Positions 33,547-42,708 of a stretch of 64,000 bases of DNA are shown here, one piece after another. The translations under genes and the position numbers were made by a program. Source of the DNA: Psychroserpens jangbogonensis (lineage in GTDB: Bacteria; Bacteroidota; Bacteroidia; Flavobacteriales; Flavobacteriaceae); NCBI RefSeq assembly GCF_000797465.1, contig NZ_JSWG01000009.1, forward strand, positions 784,586-848,585. Reading direction: 5' to 3'. Within the stretch, counting starts at the first letter, position 1; each line of letters begins with the position of its first letter. The notes beneath the pieces are model-generated. The model was not told where the DNA came from. It saw only the letters and a program-made list of their open reading frames with translations, and did not search any database.

Positions 33547-33834
33547 GTGAATCTATTAGCAACATTTTTATTTATTGGTACCACAGAGGTCATGTTCATA
33601 CTATTTATAGCTGTGATGGTCTTTGGTGCAGATAAAATTCCTGAAGTTGCAAAGGGTTTAGGTAAAGGGATGCGAAGTCTAAGAGACGCGTCTAATGAAG
33701 TAAAGTCCGAAATTAAAAAATCTTCAGAAAACCATAAAGTAGATACCAAAATCACAGAAGACATTACAGAAGAAATCAATAAAGTAAAAGATGAAATTGA
33801 AGACTTCTCAGGATCTATAAAAAGAGAGCAATAG
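33547..33834 (+). CDS. tatA: Sec-independent translocase TatA/TatB family protein
   Basis: Pore-forming component of the twin-arginine export system in the inner membrane. One N-terminal helix is followed by the hallmark VFGADKIPEVAKGLGKGMR amphipathic helix, then a charged tail. Length 95 aa fits TatA. The GTG at 33547 is needed because the next Met would remove half of the membrane helix. tatC is not in this window. Confidence 0.93.
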   Translation: MNLLATFLFIGTTEVMFILFIAVMVFGADKIPEVAKGLGKGMRSLRDASNEVKSEIKKSSENHKVDTKITEDITEEINKVKDEIEDFSGSIKREQ

Positions 33835-33840
33835 TTTTTA

Positions 33841-34482
33841 TTATTTTTTCCGACTCACAGTCAATCCATCACGAATAGGTAGCATCACGGTTTCAATACG
33901 ATTATCTTTTTTTAAAAGTGTATTAAACTCCAACACAGCTTTTGTAGAAATATCTTTGTCCTCAAGGGGTTCAACCACTTTTCCATGCCATAGCACATTA
34001 TCAGAAAGAATGATTCCTCCAGGATTCATCTTGTCTACAATCAAATGAAAATAATTTGAGTAATTAGGTTTGTCAGCATCAATAAACGCCAAATCATAAG
34101 TATTGTTCAATTTGGGTATAATATCTATTGCGCTTCCTAAATGTTGATGTATTTGCTTTCCAAATTCGGACTTGTCAAAATATTTTCGCTGAAAATCCAT
34201 TAACTCTTCATTAACATCGATAGTGTCAATTTCACCATCAGCTTGTAATCCTTCAGCCAAACATAAGGTGGCATAACCAGTAAAAGTACCTAGTTCTAAA
34301 ATGGTTTTTGGAGATTTCAATTTCGAAATCATACTCAGCACTCTACCTTGATAAGGACCGCTTAGCATAATGGGTTGCAAAATTTTCTGGTACGTTTCTC
34401 TAGTGAGCTGTTGTAATAATTCAGGTTCTCCTTGAGAATGCGCAACAACATACTCATCTAGTTTTTCAGGTAAAAAATACAT
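33841..34482 (-). CDS. O-methyltransferase (caffeoyl-CoA type)
   Basis: A 213-aa SAM-dependent O-methyltransferase of the Methyltransf_3 family. LELGTFTGYATLCLAEGL near residue 67 binds SAM, FIDADKPNYSNYF carries the metal-binding Asp, and GGIILSDNVLWHGKV is a further signature. The physiological substrate in bacteria of this kind is unknown. A near-consensus -7 element (TTACTTTG, minus strand) is at 34502-34509. Confidence 0.9.
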   Translation of the reverse strand: MYFLPEKLDEYVVAHSQGEPELLQQLTRETYQKILQPIMLSGPYQGRVLSMISKLKSPKTILELGTFTGYATLCLAEGLQADGEIDTIDVNEELMDFQRKYFDKSEFGKQIHQHLGSAIDIIPKLNNTYDLAFIDADKPNYSNYFHLIVDKMNPGGIILSDNVLWHGKVVEPLEDKDISTKAVLEFNTLLKKDNRIETVMLPIRDGLTVSRKK

Positions 34483-34599
34483 TTCATCTATTATTGAATT
34501 ACAAAGTAAACGATTTTAGGTTAGAAAATCTTAGCAGTATGCATTCAAAAACTGATTCTCATTTAATTTCCTATCTTGTCTATACATAAAATCCTCAGC

Positions 34600-35478
34600 A
34601 TGCCATATTGGTTGTCTATTCTTATCCCAGTATTAATAATTTACATTGCTATTAGTATTGCACTATACTATCTTCAAGACTACATGCTGTTTAAGCCAGA
34701 AAAACTTCCTAAAGATTTTCAATTTGATTATGAAAACCAAGAAACAAAGGAGTATAATTTGGAAACTAGAGATGGAGCTGTAATCAATGGCTTACGATTT
34801 TTCCCTAAAGGAGAAAGTAAAGGTGTTGTATTATATCTTAAAGGTAATTCTAAGAGTATAAAAGGTTGGGGAAAATTTGCAGTAGATTTTACGAGACATG
34901 GCTACAATGTATTGATGGTTGATTATAGAGGGTTTGGAAAAAGTACAGGTAGACGTTCGCAAAAAGCAATTAAGCGTGATTTGCAGTTGGTTTATAATAA
35001 ACTGAAAGAAATGACTACAGAAGATAGGATTATTCTCTACGGAAGGTCCCTTGGCTCTGGATTTGCAGCTAAGCTAGCTTCAATGAATCATCCTAAAATG
35101 TTGGTTCTCGATGCTCCTTATTATAGCTTAACTAAAGTAACAGCTCGTTATGCGCCTTTTATGCCTTTATCGTTACTCATGAAATATCCTCTGCCAACAT
35201 ACAAATGGTTAAAATATGTTCAATGCCCAATTCATATCATTCATGGAACGCATGATAAACTTATTCCATACAAAACCAGTGTTAAGTTATCTCAAGTGAA
35301 TCCTAAGCTAACAAAATTGCACACGGTTATTGGAGGTGGACATAAAAACTTAAATAATTTCGAGTCTTACCATAGCATGTTGGATGATATTGTAAATAAA
35401 ACGACTAAAACCATAGATTTAAAAACCACAAGCATTAATGTTATTCACTCATCAAAACCGACTAAGAAGAAGGCTTAA
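34600..35478 (+). CDS. Membrane-anchored alpha/beta hydrolase, copy 1
   Basis: An alpha/beta hydrolase with an N-terminal membrane helix (about residues 4-27). The nucleophile elbow is YGRSLGSG with Ser as nucleophile; the oxyanion region is LYLKGNSKSIKGW; the catalytic Asp is in HGTHDKLIP and the His in GGGHKNL. It resembles the ABHD13/YfhR-like serine hydrolases. ATG at 34600 is preferred to the TTG at 34576. The tail of about 30 residues after the His is extra and its DNA overlaps the start of the next hydrolase by 41 bases. Confidence 0.9.
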   Translation: MPYWLSILIPVLIIYIAISIALYYLQDYMLFKPEKLPKDFQFDYENQETKEYNLETRDGAVINGLRFFPKGESKGVVLYLKGNSKSIKGWGKFAVDFTRHGYNVLMVDYRGFGKSTGRRSQKAIKRDLQLVYNKLKEMTTEDRIILYGRSLGSGFAAKLASMNHPKMLVLDAPYYSLTKVTARYAPFMPLSLLMKYPLPTYKWLKYVQCPIHIIHGTHDKLIPYKTSVKLSQVNPKLTKLHTVIGGGHKNLNNFESYHSMLDDIVNKTTKTIDLKTTSINVIHSSKPTKKKA

Positions 35479-36262
35479 GAGAGTTCTTAAATTTCTTTTA
35501 GTACTCTATATTATGATTGGAGCTTCACTTTATTTTTTACAAGAAAAGATTTTATTTCTGCCCAGTAATTTGGCTCAAGATTTTCAATATGAATTTAGAT
35601 ATCCTTTTGAAGAGCTATTTTTTCAAACTTCAGAAGATGTCTCTATAAATGCGATACATTTTAAAACTGAAAACCCTAAAGGCGTCATTTTATATTTTCA
35701 TGGAAATGCTGGTGATTTAAGCCGTTGGGGAATTATAGGAGAGCATTTTGTGTCGCAAAATTATGATGTACTCATTATGGATTACAGAACTTATGGAAAG
35801 AGTAAAGGTAAGTTGAGTGAGCAAGGGTTTTATGACGATGCTCAATTTTGTTATGATTATTTGTTGAAGCAGTACTCTGAAGAAGATATCGTGTTGTATG
35901 GTCGTTCTCTAGGGACAGGAATTGCAACGTATTTAGCATCAAAACACCAACCTAATCAACTCATTTTAGAAACACCTTATTACAGTATTTTAGATGTAGC
36001 AAAGCATCGTTTTCCTTTATTTCCTGTAACTGCACTCCTGAAGTATGAGTTTCCAACGAATGAATTTATTACAAGCGTAAAATGTCCAATTACGATGTTT
36101 CACGGAACAGATGATAAAGTAATTCCGTATAGTTCTGCGGAAAAATTAAAATCTGTTGCTCCAAGTGATAACACCTCATTTATTACCATTGATGGAGGAG
36201 GTCATAATAACCTAATAAGTTTTGATTTATACAAAGAAGGTATTCTTTCAATTTTAAAATAA
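35438..36262 (+). CDS. Membrane-anchored alpha/beta hydrolase, copy 2
   Basis: Paralogue of the preceding gene, 274 aa: a membrane helix near residues 15-33, LYFHGNAGDLSRWG, YGRSLGTGIATYLAS with the nucleophile Ser, HGTDDKVIP and GGGHNNL. The oxyanion motif here is the normal HGN, while copy 1 has KGN at the same position, so the two may differ in activity. It starts 41 bases inside copy 1 in another frame; no later start would keep the membrane helix. Confidence 0.9.
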   Translation: MLFTHQNRLRRRLKRVLKFLLVLYIMIGASLYFLQEKILFLPSNLAQDFQYEFRYPFEELFFQTSEDVSINAIHFKTENPKGVILYFHGNAGDLSRWGIIGEHFVSQNYDVLIMDYRTYGKSKGKLSEQGFYDDAQFCYDYLLKQYSEEDIVLYGRSLGTGIATYLASKHQPNQLILETPYYSILDVAKHRFPLFPVTALLKYEFPTNEFITSVKCPITMFHGTDDKVIPYSSAEKLKSVAPSDNTSFITIDGGGHNNLISFDLYKEGILSILK

Positions 36263-36293
36263 AAAAGCCTCAGAAATCTCTGAAGCTTTTTTT
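36261..36293 (+). terminator. Terminator after the hydrolase pair
   Basis: Stem of AAAAAAGC and TCAGA with TCTGA and GCTTTTTT around loop AATC, one internal C-A mismatch, with T-tract. It faces the convergent metalloprotease gene and its A-run could serve the other strand too. Confidence 0.8.
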
Positions 36294-36316
36294 ATTCAAT
36301 TTATATACTTGTAATT

Positions 36317-38809
36317 TTATCCATTCGGATTTAAAATAGCATCAATACGTTCTAAAGCATCAGCAATATGAATTCTACTCATAGAATCCGCTCCACGAGC
36401 AGAACGTAATTGACTACGAAGCGTTTTTAATTCAGCTCTTACAACTGCTCTAATATCAGATTGACTAGTATTTACAGCTGTCGATTTTTGATAACCTCCA
36501 AAAGCAGGAGCTTTTCTTTGATTTTCAGCAGTCATTAAATATCCTAATCTATCAATATGTGCACGTTGTAAATTACGTCTGTAAGTGTCAATTCTTCTTC
36601 CATTACGCAATTCACTCCAAATACCTTGACGCATATCTTTCATCATGTCAGTAAGTGCATAAGCATCATTTCCATTAAAGGTTTCAGCTTCAGTTAAACG
36701 TTGCATTTTACCTAAGCTCATGATGTTATTCAAAGTTCTTACTTGTAAACCTCTAACACGATCAACTGAACCTGAATATTCGATACGATCTAATATAGTT
36801 TTATTAATTAACCATTCTGGTGTATCAAATAAATTCTCTTGTATAAAGGTCATTGCTCGTTTCTGATGATCTTTAGCTACAGGAGTATAAACAGCACCTG
36901 GTTGATCTGCAGCTTTGTAATGTTCGTAAACACCACCAATATTATTAGAAACGTGTCCCATATAACGTCTAAACTGAGATAATACATGTCCATACATTTC
37001 TTGTAAGTCATCATAATCTTCACCAGCTTCTGTGGTCCAATCTATTAAATTAGGAACGATACGCTTTAAGTTCTTGATTCCGTAATCACTAGCTAACATA
37101 GCATCATCTCCTAAATCTTCAGTTTGAGAACTAGGATCATGTACATCACCAACTTGTTGATGTCCAAAACGATACATTGGATCTCCAGCATGATCCATAA
37201 TCCATTGATTTAGAACAGGCTTTTCTTCATCAGCAGTTTTACCCATAATAGGTTTGTAACCCCAAGAAATAGCATACTTATCATAAACACCAATATCTGG
37301 CATTAAAGCAACACCTTCATCTCCAGGTTGTGCAACGTAATTAAAACGTGCATAATCCATAATAGATGGAGCAGTACCAAATTCTTGAGTAAAGGCTGCA
37401 TCACGCAGTTTTTCAACGGGATAAGCAACACTACTTCCCATGTTGTGAGGTAAGCCAAGTGTATGTCCAACTTCATGAGCAGATACAAAACGAATTAATC
37501 GTCCCATAACTTCATCTTTAAATTGTGGACTTTGAGCGTCAGGATTGATTGCAGCCGTTTGAACAAAGAACCAGCCACGTAATAACGTCATTACGTTATG
37601 ATACCAATTAATATCACTTTCAAGAATCTCACCAGTTCTAGGATCACTAACGTGTGGTCCATTTGCATTAGGAATTGGAGAAGCCAAATAACGTACTACA
37701 GAATAACGTACATCTTCAGGACTCCATTCAGGATCTTCTTCTACCGTTGGTGGGTCTTTAGCAATAATTGCATTTTTAAATCCAGCTGCTTCAAAAGCAA
37801 CTTGCCAATTTTCTATACCTTGTTTGAGATACTTACGCCATTTTTTAGGAGTAGCTCTATCAATGTAATACACGATTTGTTTTTTAGGAACAACGAGTTC
37901 TCCACGGTTAAATTTTTCTAGGTCTTCATCACGTACTTCAAGTCTCCAACGGTCTAAAAATTCTAAAGATTTACTTTTCTGATCTTCTAAACCATAATCT
38001 GTTTGACTTCTTGCAAACCATCCAACGCGTTCATCAAAATAACGACGTTTCATAAGGGTGTCTGGTAGAAGAATCATAGAATTGTTGATTTCTATCGAAA
38101 TACTTCCAGTACTTGAATTAGATGGAGGAGAACCAGCAGCGTATGTTTTTACGTGTCTCGCTTCAATATTTCTTGGATAACTCTTAACACTTTCTATAAA
38201 TGATTTGTCACTTTCTAAACGTGAGATTTTATAAGGTTTTCTTGCGAAATTTGGTAAACCAAGAGATTTTACATCTTTTTCAAATAGTGGTGTCACATCT
38301 ACGATAGTACTTGTTGAGTCTTTCCCAAAAGCTTTTATTGGAAACGTAAATAATACCGGTTCAAAGTTTGAGTTTTTAACAGCTTCATTTACAGGAAGTG
38401 AATCTGCAGCAAATACGTTGTATGATACAACGCGTACTATTACTTTTTTTCCTTTTTTCTCCCAACGTAAAACTTGTTCGTTTATTTTTCCACCACCAAA
38501 ACCTAAGCCACTTGCGGTTTTTGAGATCCGAGATACCATTAGCATTTCACGATCGAATAAGGAATCTGGAATTTCATAAAAGTATTTCTCGTCTAAAGTG
38601 TGAACAGTAAATAAACCTTCATCACTTTTTGCGTCTTTTGTAATTACCTTGCTATAAGGTTGAATGTCATTTTTGCCAGGTTTTTTAGTGGGTTTTTTAG
38701 CTGCTTCAGTAGCACCTTTTTTTGATTTGCTGGCTTCTTTTGTTGAAGAACAGGATACAACAAAAAAAACCGAAACTACGAAGAGTAGTTTAATGGAGAG
38801 ATTTTTCAA
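36317..38809 (-). CDS. Zinc-dependent metalloprotease (DUF5117/DUF4953 type) lipoprotein
   Basis: An 830-aa lipoprotein (lipobox VVSC, Cys20) with a basic Lys-rich linker. A zinc site of metzincin type, HEVGHTLGLPH at residues 445-455, sits in FVSAHEVGHTLGLPHN. The N-terminal part (about 60-240) and the regions around the catalytic domain fit the Bacteroidota families DUF5118, DUF5117 and DUF4953. It probably cleaves proteins at the cell surface or periplasm; the substrate is unknown. The start is TTG at 38809, as no ATG is available in frame nearby. Confidence 0.9.
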   Translation of the reverse strand: MKNLSIKLLFVVSVFFVVSCSSTKEASKSKKGATEAAKKPTKKPGKNDIQPYSKVITKDAKSDEGLFTVHTLDEKYFYEIPDSLFDREMLMVSRISKTASGLGFGGGKINEQVLRWEKKGKKVIVRVVSYNVFAADSLPVNEAVKNSNFEPVLFTFPIKAFGKDSTSTIVDVTPLFEKDVKSLGLPNFARKPYKISRLESDKSFIESVKSYPRNIEARHVKTYAAGSPPSNSSTGSISIEINNSMILLPDTLMKRRYFDERVGWFARSQTDYGLEDQKSKSLEFLDRWRLEVRDEDLEKFNRGELVVPKKQIVYYIDRATPKKWRKYLKQGIENWQVAFEAAGFKNAIIAKDPPTVEEDPEWSPEDVRYSVVRYLASPIPNANGPHVSDPRTGEILESDINWYHNVMTLLRGWFFVQTAAINPDAQSPQFKDEVMGRLIRFVSAHEVGHTLGLPHNMGSSVAYPVEKLRDAAFTQEFGTAPSIMDYARFNYVAQPGDEGVALMPDIGVYDKYAISWGYKPIMGKTADEEKPVLNQWIMDHAGDPMYRFGHQQVGDVHDPSSQTEDLGDDAMLASDYGIKNLKRIVPNLIDWTTEAGEDYDDLQEMYGHVLSQFRRYMGHVSNNIGGVYEHYKAADQPGAVYTPVAKDHQKRAMTFIQENLFDTPEWLINKTILDRIEYSGSVDRVRGLQVRTLNNIMSLGKMQRLTEAETFNGNDAYALTDMMKDMRQGIWSELRNGRRIDTYRRNLQRAHIDRLGYLMTAENQRKAPAFGGYQKSTAVNTSQSDIRAVVRAELKTLRSQLRSARGADSMSRIHIADALERIDAILNPNG

Positions 38810-38896
38810 AATGGTTGAGTTTTAAATTAGTACGTGAAAATAAGAAATCCTAATTTATTTATCTTGTCAAACTAGGCTTTTAATACTTTTTTAACG

Positions 38897-38923
38897 AAAA
38901 AAAAGCCGCTAAAAAGAGGCTTT
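38897..38923 (-). terminator. Terminator of the diheme cytochrome gene
   Basis: On the minus strand AAAGCC/GGCTTT arms, with two extra pairs across one mismatch, are followed by an eight-base T-run. Confidence 0.7.
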
Positions 38924-38946
38924 CTTTATTTTGTATTTTTGATTGT

Positions 38947-40197
38947 CTATTCTAATGAGTTTATATAATCTACAAGTAGAGATACACCTTCATCATGAAG
39001 TATAGTGGTTCCAATATATGGCATTCCGTATTCTGGAATGGTATTTTGAATTCTAGCCAAGATGCTGCTACTGCTTGCAGAAATATTAGATTCACCAAAA
39101 TCTGTTTCATAAGACAGTCTTAAACCAGACTGTTGATCACAAAATCCGCCTTCAATATGGCAATGGGCACAATTAATATCCATGTAAGCTCTTGCACGTC
39201 TTTCTAACCCTAAACTAGTGTCTTCCCAATTTGGTAAAACACTTACTGTTGCGGGATCTGTTAATCCTTCAAGCATTTCATTATCAATTAAGGTTTGTAA
39301 TTGGTTAGAGCCATTAATATTAAAGTTTAATGTTCTTAATCTTGGACCAATAGGTGTGGTTTCAGAAGTGTTACTATGACAAGTAAAACAATCGGTACTT
39401 GAAGGAATTTCGTAACCGATACTTTGAGATTCACCTTCAGCATTTATCCAAGTTACAGGGACTACTGCTCCATCAATGTCTAATGCTGCATCAGTTTGAG
39501 ATTCATTCCACTTGTAGTTTCCAAGTTCCCAAGCGCCATTTATTTTAATCAGGAGTCTAGTTTCAATAATATTTCTTCCTTGTGATAAGTCGGTTTCATT
39601 ATTGTTATAATAAAATGTTTTTGCAATAACTGTATTGTCAGGAAATAATGGGAATCCATCTCCATTATAAGTCATTTTCTCTCCATCAGGTAAAGCAATT
39701 AAACGTTGTTTATGTGCGTAATCTGTAAATAGTTTTGTGTTTAAATCGTATTCAAACGCAAAAACTGTTGGATTCAAATCTCCCAAGTTTCCCGTGAATA
39801 AATTCAATTCGGATAGGGTTGGTCTAAATTCTGGAATAACTGGTAATATGGCAGTAGTAAAACTAAATACATCAGAATACATACTTAAATTATCTGTGCT
39901 ACATACCACTTGTATATAAACATCATAAGTCGTTTCTGGTGTTAAGTTTTGTAAATCTGCGGTTGTATCACTCTCAATAAGTATTGTTCCTGAGCCTATC
40001 GAAAAACCTGAAACACCATATTCAACAAAGTAAGACGATGCGTTGTTTGCATCGTTCCAATTAATAGTTGCACTTGTTGTTGTAATATCCTCTGCTAGAA
40101 GGCTTGTTGCTTTATTGCAAGAATCTATTGTGTCGTCGTCATTATTACAGGCTAAAAGTGTGCATGCAAATATGAATAGGAAACTTAGCTTTTTCAT
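38947..40197 (-). CDS. FN3-fused diheme c-type cytochrome lipoprotein (SO2930-like)
   Basis: A 416-aa lipoprotein (LLAC, Cys17, followed by NNDDD, a likely surface-export signal). A fibronectin type III domain (about 28-115) precedes a domain like the SO2930/HNE_0200 diheme cytochrome family. Two haem sites are visible: CFTCH at 270-274 and CAHCH at 343-347. GPRLRTLNFN and YMDINCAHCHIEGG are family-like. No partner multicopper oxidase or parallel beta-helix gene is next to it. It probably works in extracellular or periplasmic electron transfer. Confidence 0.85.
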   Translation of the reverse strand: MKKLSFLFIFACTLLACNNDDDTIDSCNKATSLLAEDITTTSATINWNDANNASSYFVEYGVSGFSIGSGTILIESDTTADLQNLTPETTYDVYIQVVCSTDNLSMYSDVFSFTTAILPVIPEFRPTLSELNLFTGNLGDLNPTVFAFEYDLNTKLFTDYAHKQRLIALPDGEKMTYNGDGFPLFPDNTVIAKTFYYNNNETDLSQGRNIIETRLLIKINGAWELGNYKWNESQTDAALDIDGAVVPVTWINAEGESQSIGYEIPSSTDCFTCHSNTSETTPIGPRLRTLNFNINGSNQLQTLIDNEMLEGLTDPATVSVLPNWEDTSLGLERRARAYMDINCAHCHIEGGFCDQQSGLRLSYETDFGESNISASSSSILARIQNTIPEYGMPYIGTTILHDEGVSLLVDYINSLE

Positions 40198-40372
40198 AAT
40201 TTGGGTCTAATTTTTTTCTCATTAATAGCGTTCTGCTAAGATAATGAAAAAGTAGATTTTTAGAAGATAAATTCGATGTGAAGTTGTTTTTAATCTTTGA
40301 AATTAAGCAATTTAGATTGATTAAAAATTATTTCATGGTTTAATCAGGATACTGAAATGATATAATTGAAAA

Positions 40373-40915
40373 TTACTTTACGGTAAATGCTTTTAATACC
40401 ATTCCGGTTTTTAGGTCACTTTTATGAATTTTCCAGGTTGCTCTATTTGATGAAAATCGACTTGTTGTAGCCATTTCAATTTCTTTCGGAAGTGTAATCG
40501 TAAGGCTGTATATCACTTCGTCATCGTCATCGTTATCAATTTCTAAAGAAGGAATTTTCATTTCAAACCAATACACGCCATCTTTTTCATAAAAGTCAAT
40601 ATTCTGATTGGATTTCAAATCGACTAAGTCATTATTAGAAAACTCATAAGCTGTTTTGTTGTTGAAATAGCCACCATCGTCAATTGCTTTTTTCTCAATA
40701 GTGTAGTTGTCTTTTAACTCTGGGAAGCTGTTGACCATTCCCCAAACTGCAATTTGAGCTTCTTCACCAGCATAAGTGTCTTCAACAATTACTGAGTATT
40801 TAAGATTGGCTTTCCCGTTCTTATTTATGTTTAAAACTAGCTCTTGTTCAAGGCAGCTTGTAAACATGAAAAGGCAGGCACAAACTATGGCTATTTTTTT
40901 AATTGTCATATACAT
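40373..40915 (-). CDS. Lipoprotein overlapping the MORN-like gene
   Basis: A 180-aa lipoprotein (FTSC lipobox, Cys21, or Cys19 if the ATG at 40909 is used). It starts CLEQELVLNINKNGKANLKY, much like the start of the lipoprotein at 49740 (CNFTEEITFNEDGSGEF), and its C terminus is again a beta-rich module. This looks like an LppM-like fold. Its start lies 17 bases inside the upstream gene, so it is translationally coupled. Function unknown. Confidence 0.8.
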   Translation of the reverse strand: MYMTIKKIAIVCACLFMFTSCLEQELVLNINKNGKANLKYSVIVEDTYAGEEAQIAVWGMVNSFPELKDNYTIEKKAIDDGGYFNNKTAYEFSNNDLVDLKSNQNIDFYEKDGVYWFEMKIPSLEIDNDDDDEVIYSLTITLPKEIEMATTSRFSSNRATWKIHKSDLKTGMVLKAFTVK

Positions 40916-42602
40916 TTTCTTTATAGATTTCTAATGAATAATAGAGGCTTGAGTTGAATCTTTTGGTTTCAAAACTCATGTGTTCATCTTCATTTAGTTT
41001 TGTTTTTATGTCTAAGAAAAATTGTGAATCTGTTGGAAGGTTACTGAAGTAATATTTAAGTAATGGATGAACGATAGTCTTTCTAATGTTTGATTCTCCA
41101 TAATGATCTTCATAATACACAATCATTTCTAAAGGTGCTGGTTCAATGGTAGAATAATCCAACTTTACATAGGATTCGGTTTTAATTGCAGTTACTTTAA
41201 TTGCCTTATTAAAGGCTAAAGAATCATTAACAATATTAAATGTTGTTTTTTTATTTGAATCGTCAAAAAATTGAACATCTCCAATAGGTTTTCCGTTTTT
41301 AAAAGTGGCTTTTAGTTTTGGCTTTCCGTTTTTGTAATACTGTGTATAATTACCTTGAGTAGAAGCTCCACATTTGTATGTAAAATCAAATGCCTCTTGA
41401 TTTGTTAATTCATTTGGAAGATACGAACTAGGTATTCCTGGTTTACCATTTGCGTCATTGTAATCACTATCTTCAGCAGATTCAACTGATTCAATTACAG
41501 TTTCTTCAATTTCTTCAATTTCTATAATAACCTGTTCTCTTATTTTTTTATAGCAATCTTTAGCTTCAAAAGTTATATCATGTTTGAGTTGGCCATTTGA
41601 ATGGTAAAACTTCCAATTTCCATTTTCAACGTTATTTTCGTCATAAGACACTTCTGAATAGAGGTTTCCGTAATCATCATAGTTTTTCCAAATCTCAACA
41701 CCATTTTCAATAGCCATAACTCGGAATGGTTTATAATCGTCTTTAATTGTTTTTTCTAACTTCCAAGCGGTTAGTTTTCCGTTTTCATACATACCTGTGC
41801 CTTTGTAATATTGTATAAAAGGTATTTTTGTCTGTTCCATTTCAAAGGTCATTTCACCTTGTAAAACTTCTTTTTCATAGGTTCTAGTGACGACTTGATT
41901 ATCACTGCTAATACTGGTCCAGACACCATTTTTTTGATTGTCTATAAAACTGCCTGAATTCTTTAGTTTGCCATCATAATCATACATTTTTGTATCACCT
42001 TGAAGCATGTCGTTCTCAAAATATGCAGCATATTGGATGTTACCATTTTGAAAATATTCTTTGTAATCTCCAGACCTTTTTCCATCCTTATAAGAGACGA
42101 AAGTCTTTTTGTTGCCATTGTCGTAAAATTCTTGATAAAGACCATCTAAAACATTGTTCTTGTAGTTTACAGTTCCTCTTAATTGTCCGTTTGAATAGTA
42201 TTCTTTATACTCACCATTCATACTTCCATTATCGAAAGAACTTGTGCTTTTAAGTAGTCCATCTTCGAAAAACTCAGTTGCTCGTCCATGAGGTTTACCA
42301 TTGAGGTAATTAACTGTGCTTTGTGTGATTCCAGATTTGAAATAATGTGTGACTTCACCATCAAAAACTGTAGTGTCTTGCTCTACAGAAGGACCTTCCA
42401 TTTGCAATTTACCGCTGATATAGTAATCTTTAATTATGAATTTTCCTTTTACCTTTTTTGGTGTAGGTCTAAAAAATTCAGCATATATCTTTGTGGATTC
42501 ATTCCATTCCTGATCGTACCAAATGGTGTCATTTTGGGCAGACACCGTTAATTGAAAAAATGCGAATACAAGGCAGAATGACGAAATTAATGGTTTATTC
42601 AT
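40899..42602 (-). CDS. Exported MORN-like repeat protein (YwqK-type repeats)
   Basis: A 567-aa exported protein. Signal peptide about residues 1-22. At least eight repeats of the type DGxxNGxYKEYYxNGQL occupy about 80-260, for example GEYKEYYSNGQLRGTVNYKN and GDYKEYFQNGNIQYAAYFEN. More copies follow at about 315-440, and an unrelated C-terminal region of about 120 residues. Databases often label such repeats as YwqK antitoxins, but nothing here suggests a toxin-antitoxin pair. Probably a structural or binding surface protein. Confidence 0.85.
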   Translation of the reverse strand: MNKPLISSFCLVFAFFQLTVSAQNDTIWYDQEWNESTKIYAEFFRPTPKKVKGKFIIKDYYISGKLQMEGPSVEQDTTVFDGEVTHYFKSGITQSTVNYLNGKPHGRATEFFEDGLLKSTSSFDNGSMNGEYKEYYSNGQLRGTVNYKNNVLDGLYQEFYDNGNKKTFVSYKDGKRSGDYKEYFQNGNIQYAAYFENDMLQGDTKMYDYDGKLKNSGSFIDNQKNGVWTSISSDNQVVTRTYEKEVLQGEMTFEMEQTKIPFIQYYKGTGMYENGKLTAWKLEKTIKDDYKPFRVMAIENGVEIWKNYDDYGNLYSEVSYDENNVENGNWKFYHSNGQLKHDITFEAKDCYKKIREQVIIEIEEIEETVIESVESAEDSDYNDANGKPGIPSSYLPNELTNQEAFDFTYKCGASTQGNYTQYYKNGKPKLKATFKNGKPIGDVQFFDDSNKKTTFNIVNDSLAFNKAIKVTAIKTESYVKLDYSTIEPAPLEMIVYYEDHYGESNIRKTIVHPLLKYYFSNLPTDSQFFLDIKTKLNEDEHMSFETKRFNSSLYYSLEIYKENVYDN

Positions 42603-42655
42603 GTTGTATGATTAGTGACTACTGTTGAGGTTTTAAATATATGTATTTTGAATAA

Positions 42656-42685
42656 AAAAAGAGTCACATTGTTGTGACTCTTTTT
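42656..42685 (-). terminator. Terminator of lysS
   Basis: Stem AAAAAGAGTCACA and TGTGACTCTTTTT with loop TTGT, T-run on either strand; it lies between lysS and the MORN-like gene, both on the minus strand. Confidence 0.9.
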
Positions 42686-42708
42686 AGTTATACTGTTATG
42701 AATTGTTT

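Noticed and set aside
40899..42602. YwqK-type antitoxin label
   Set aside because: The repeats are MORN-like in a secreted protein; the partner gene is a lipoprotein, not a toxin.
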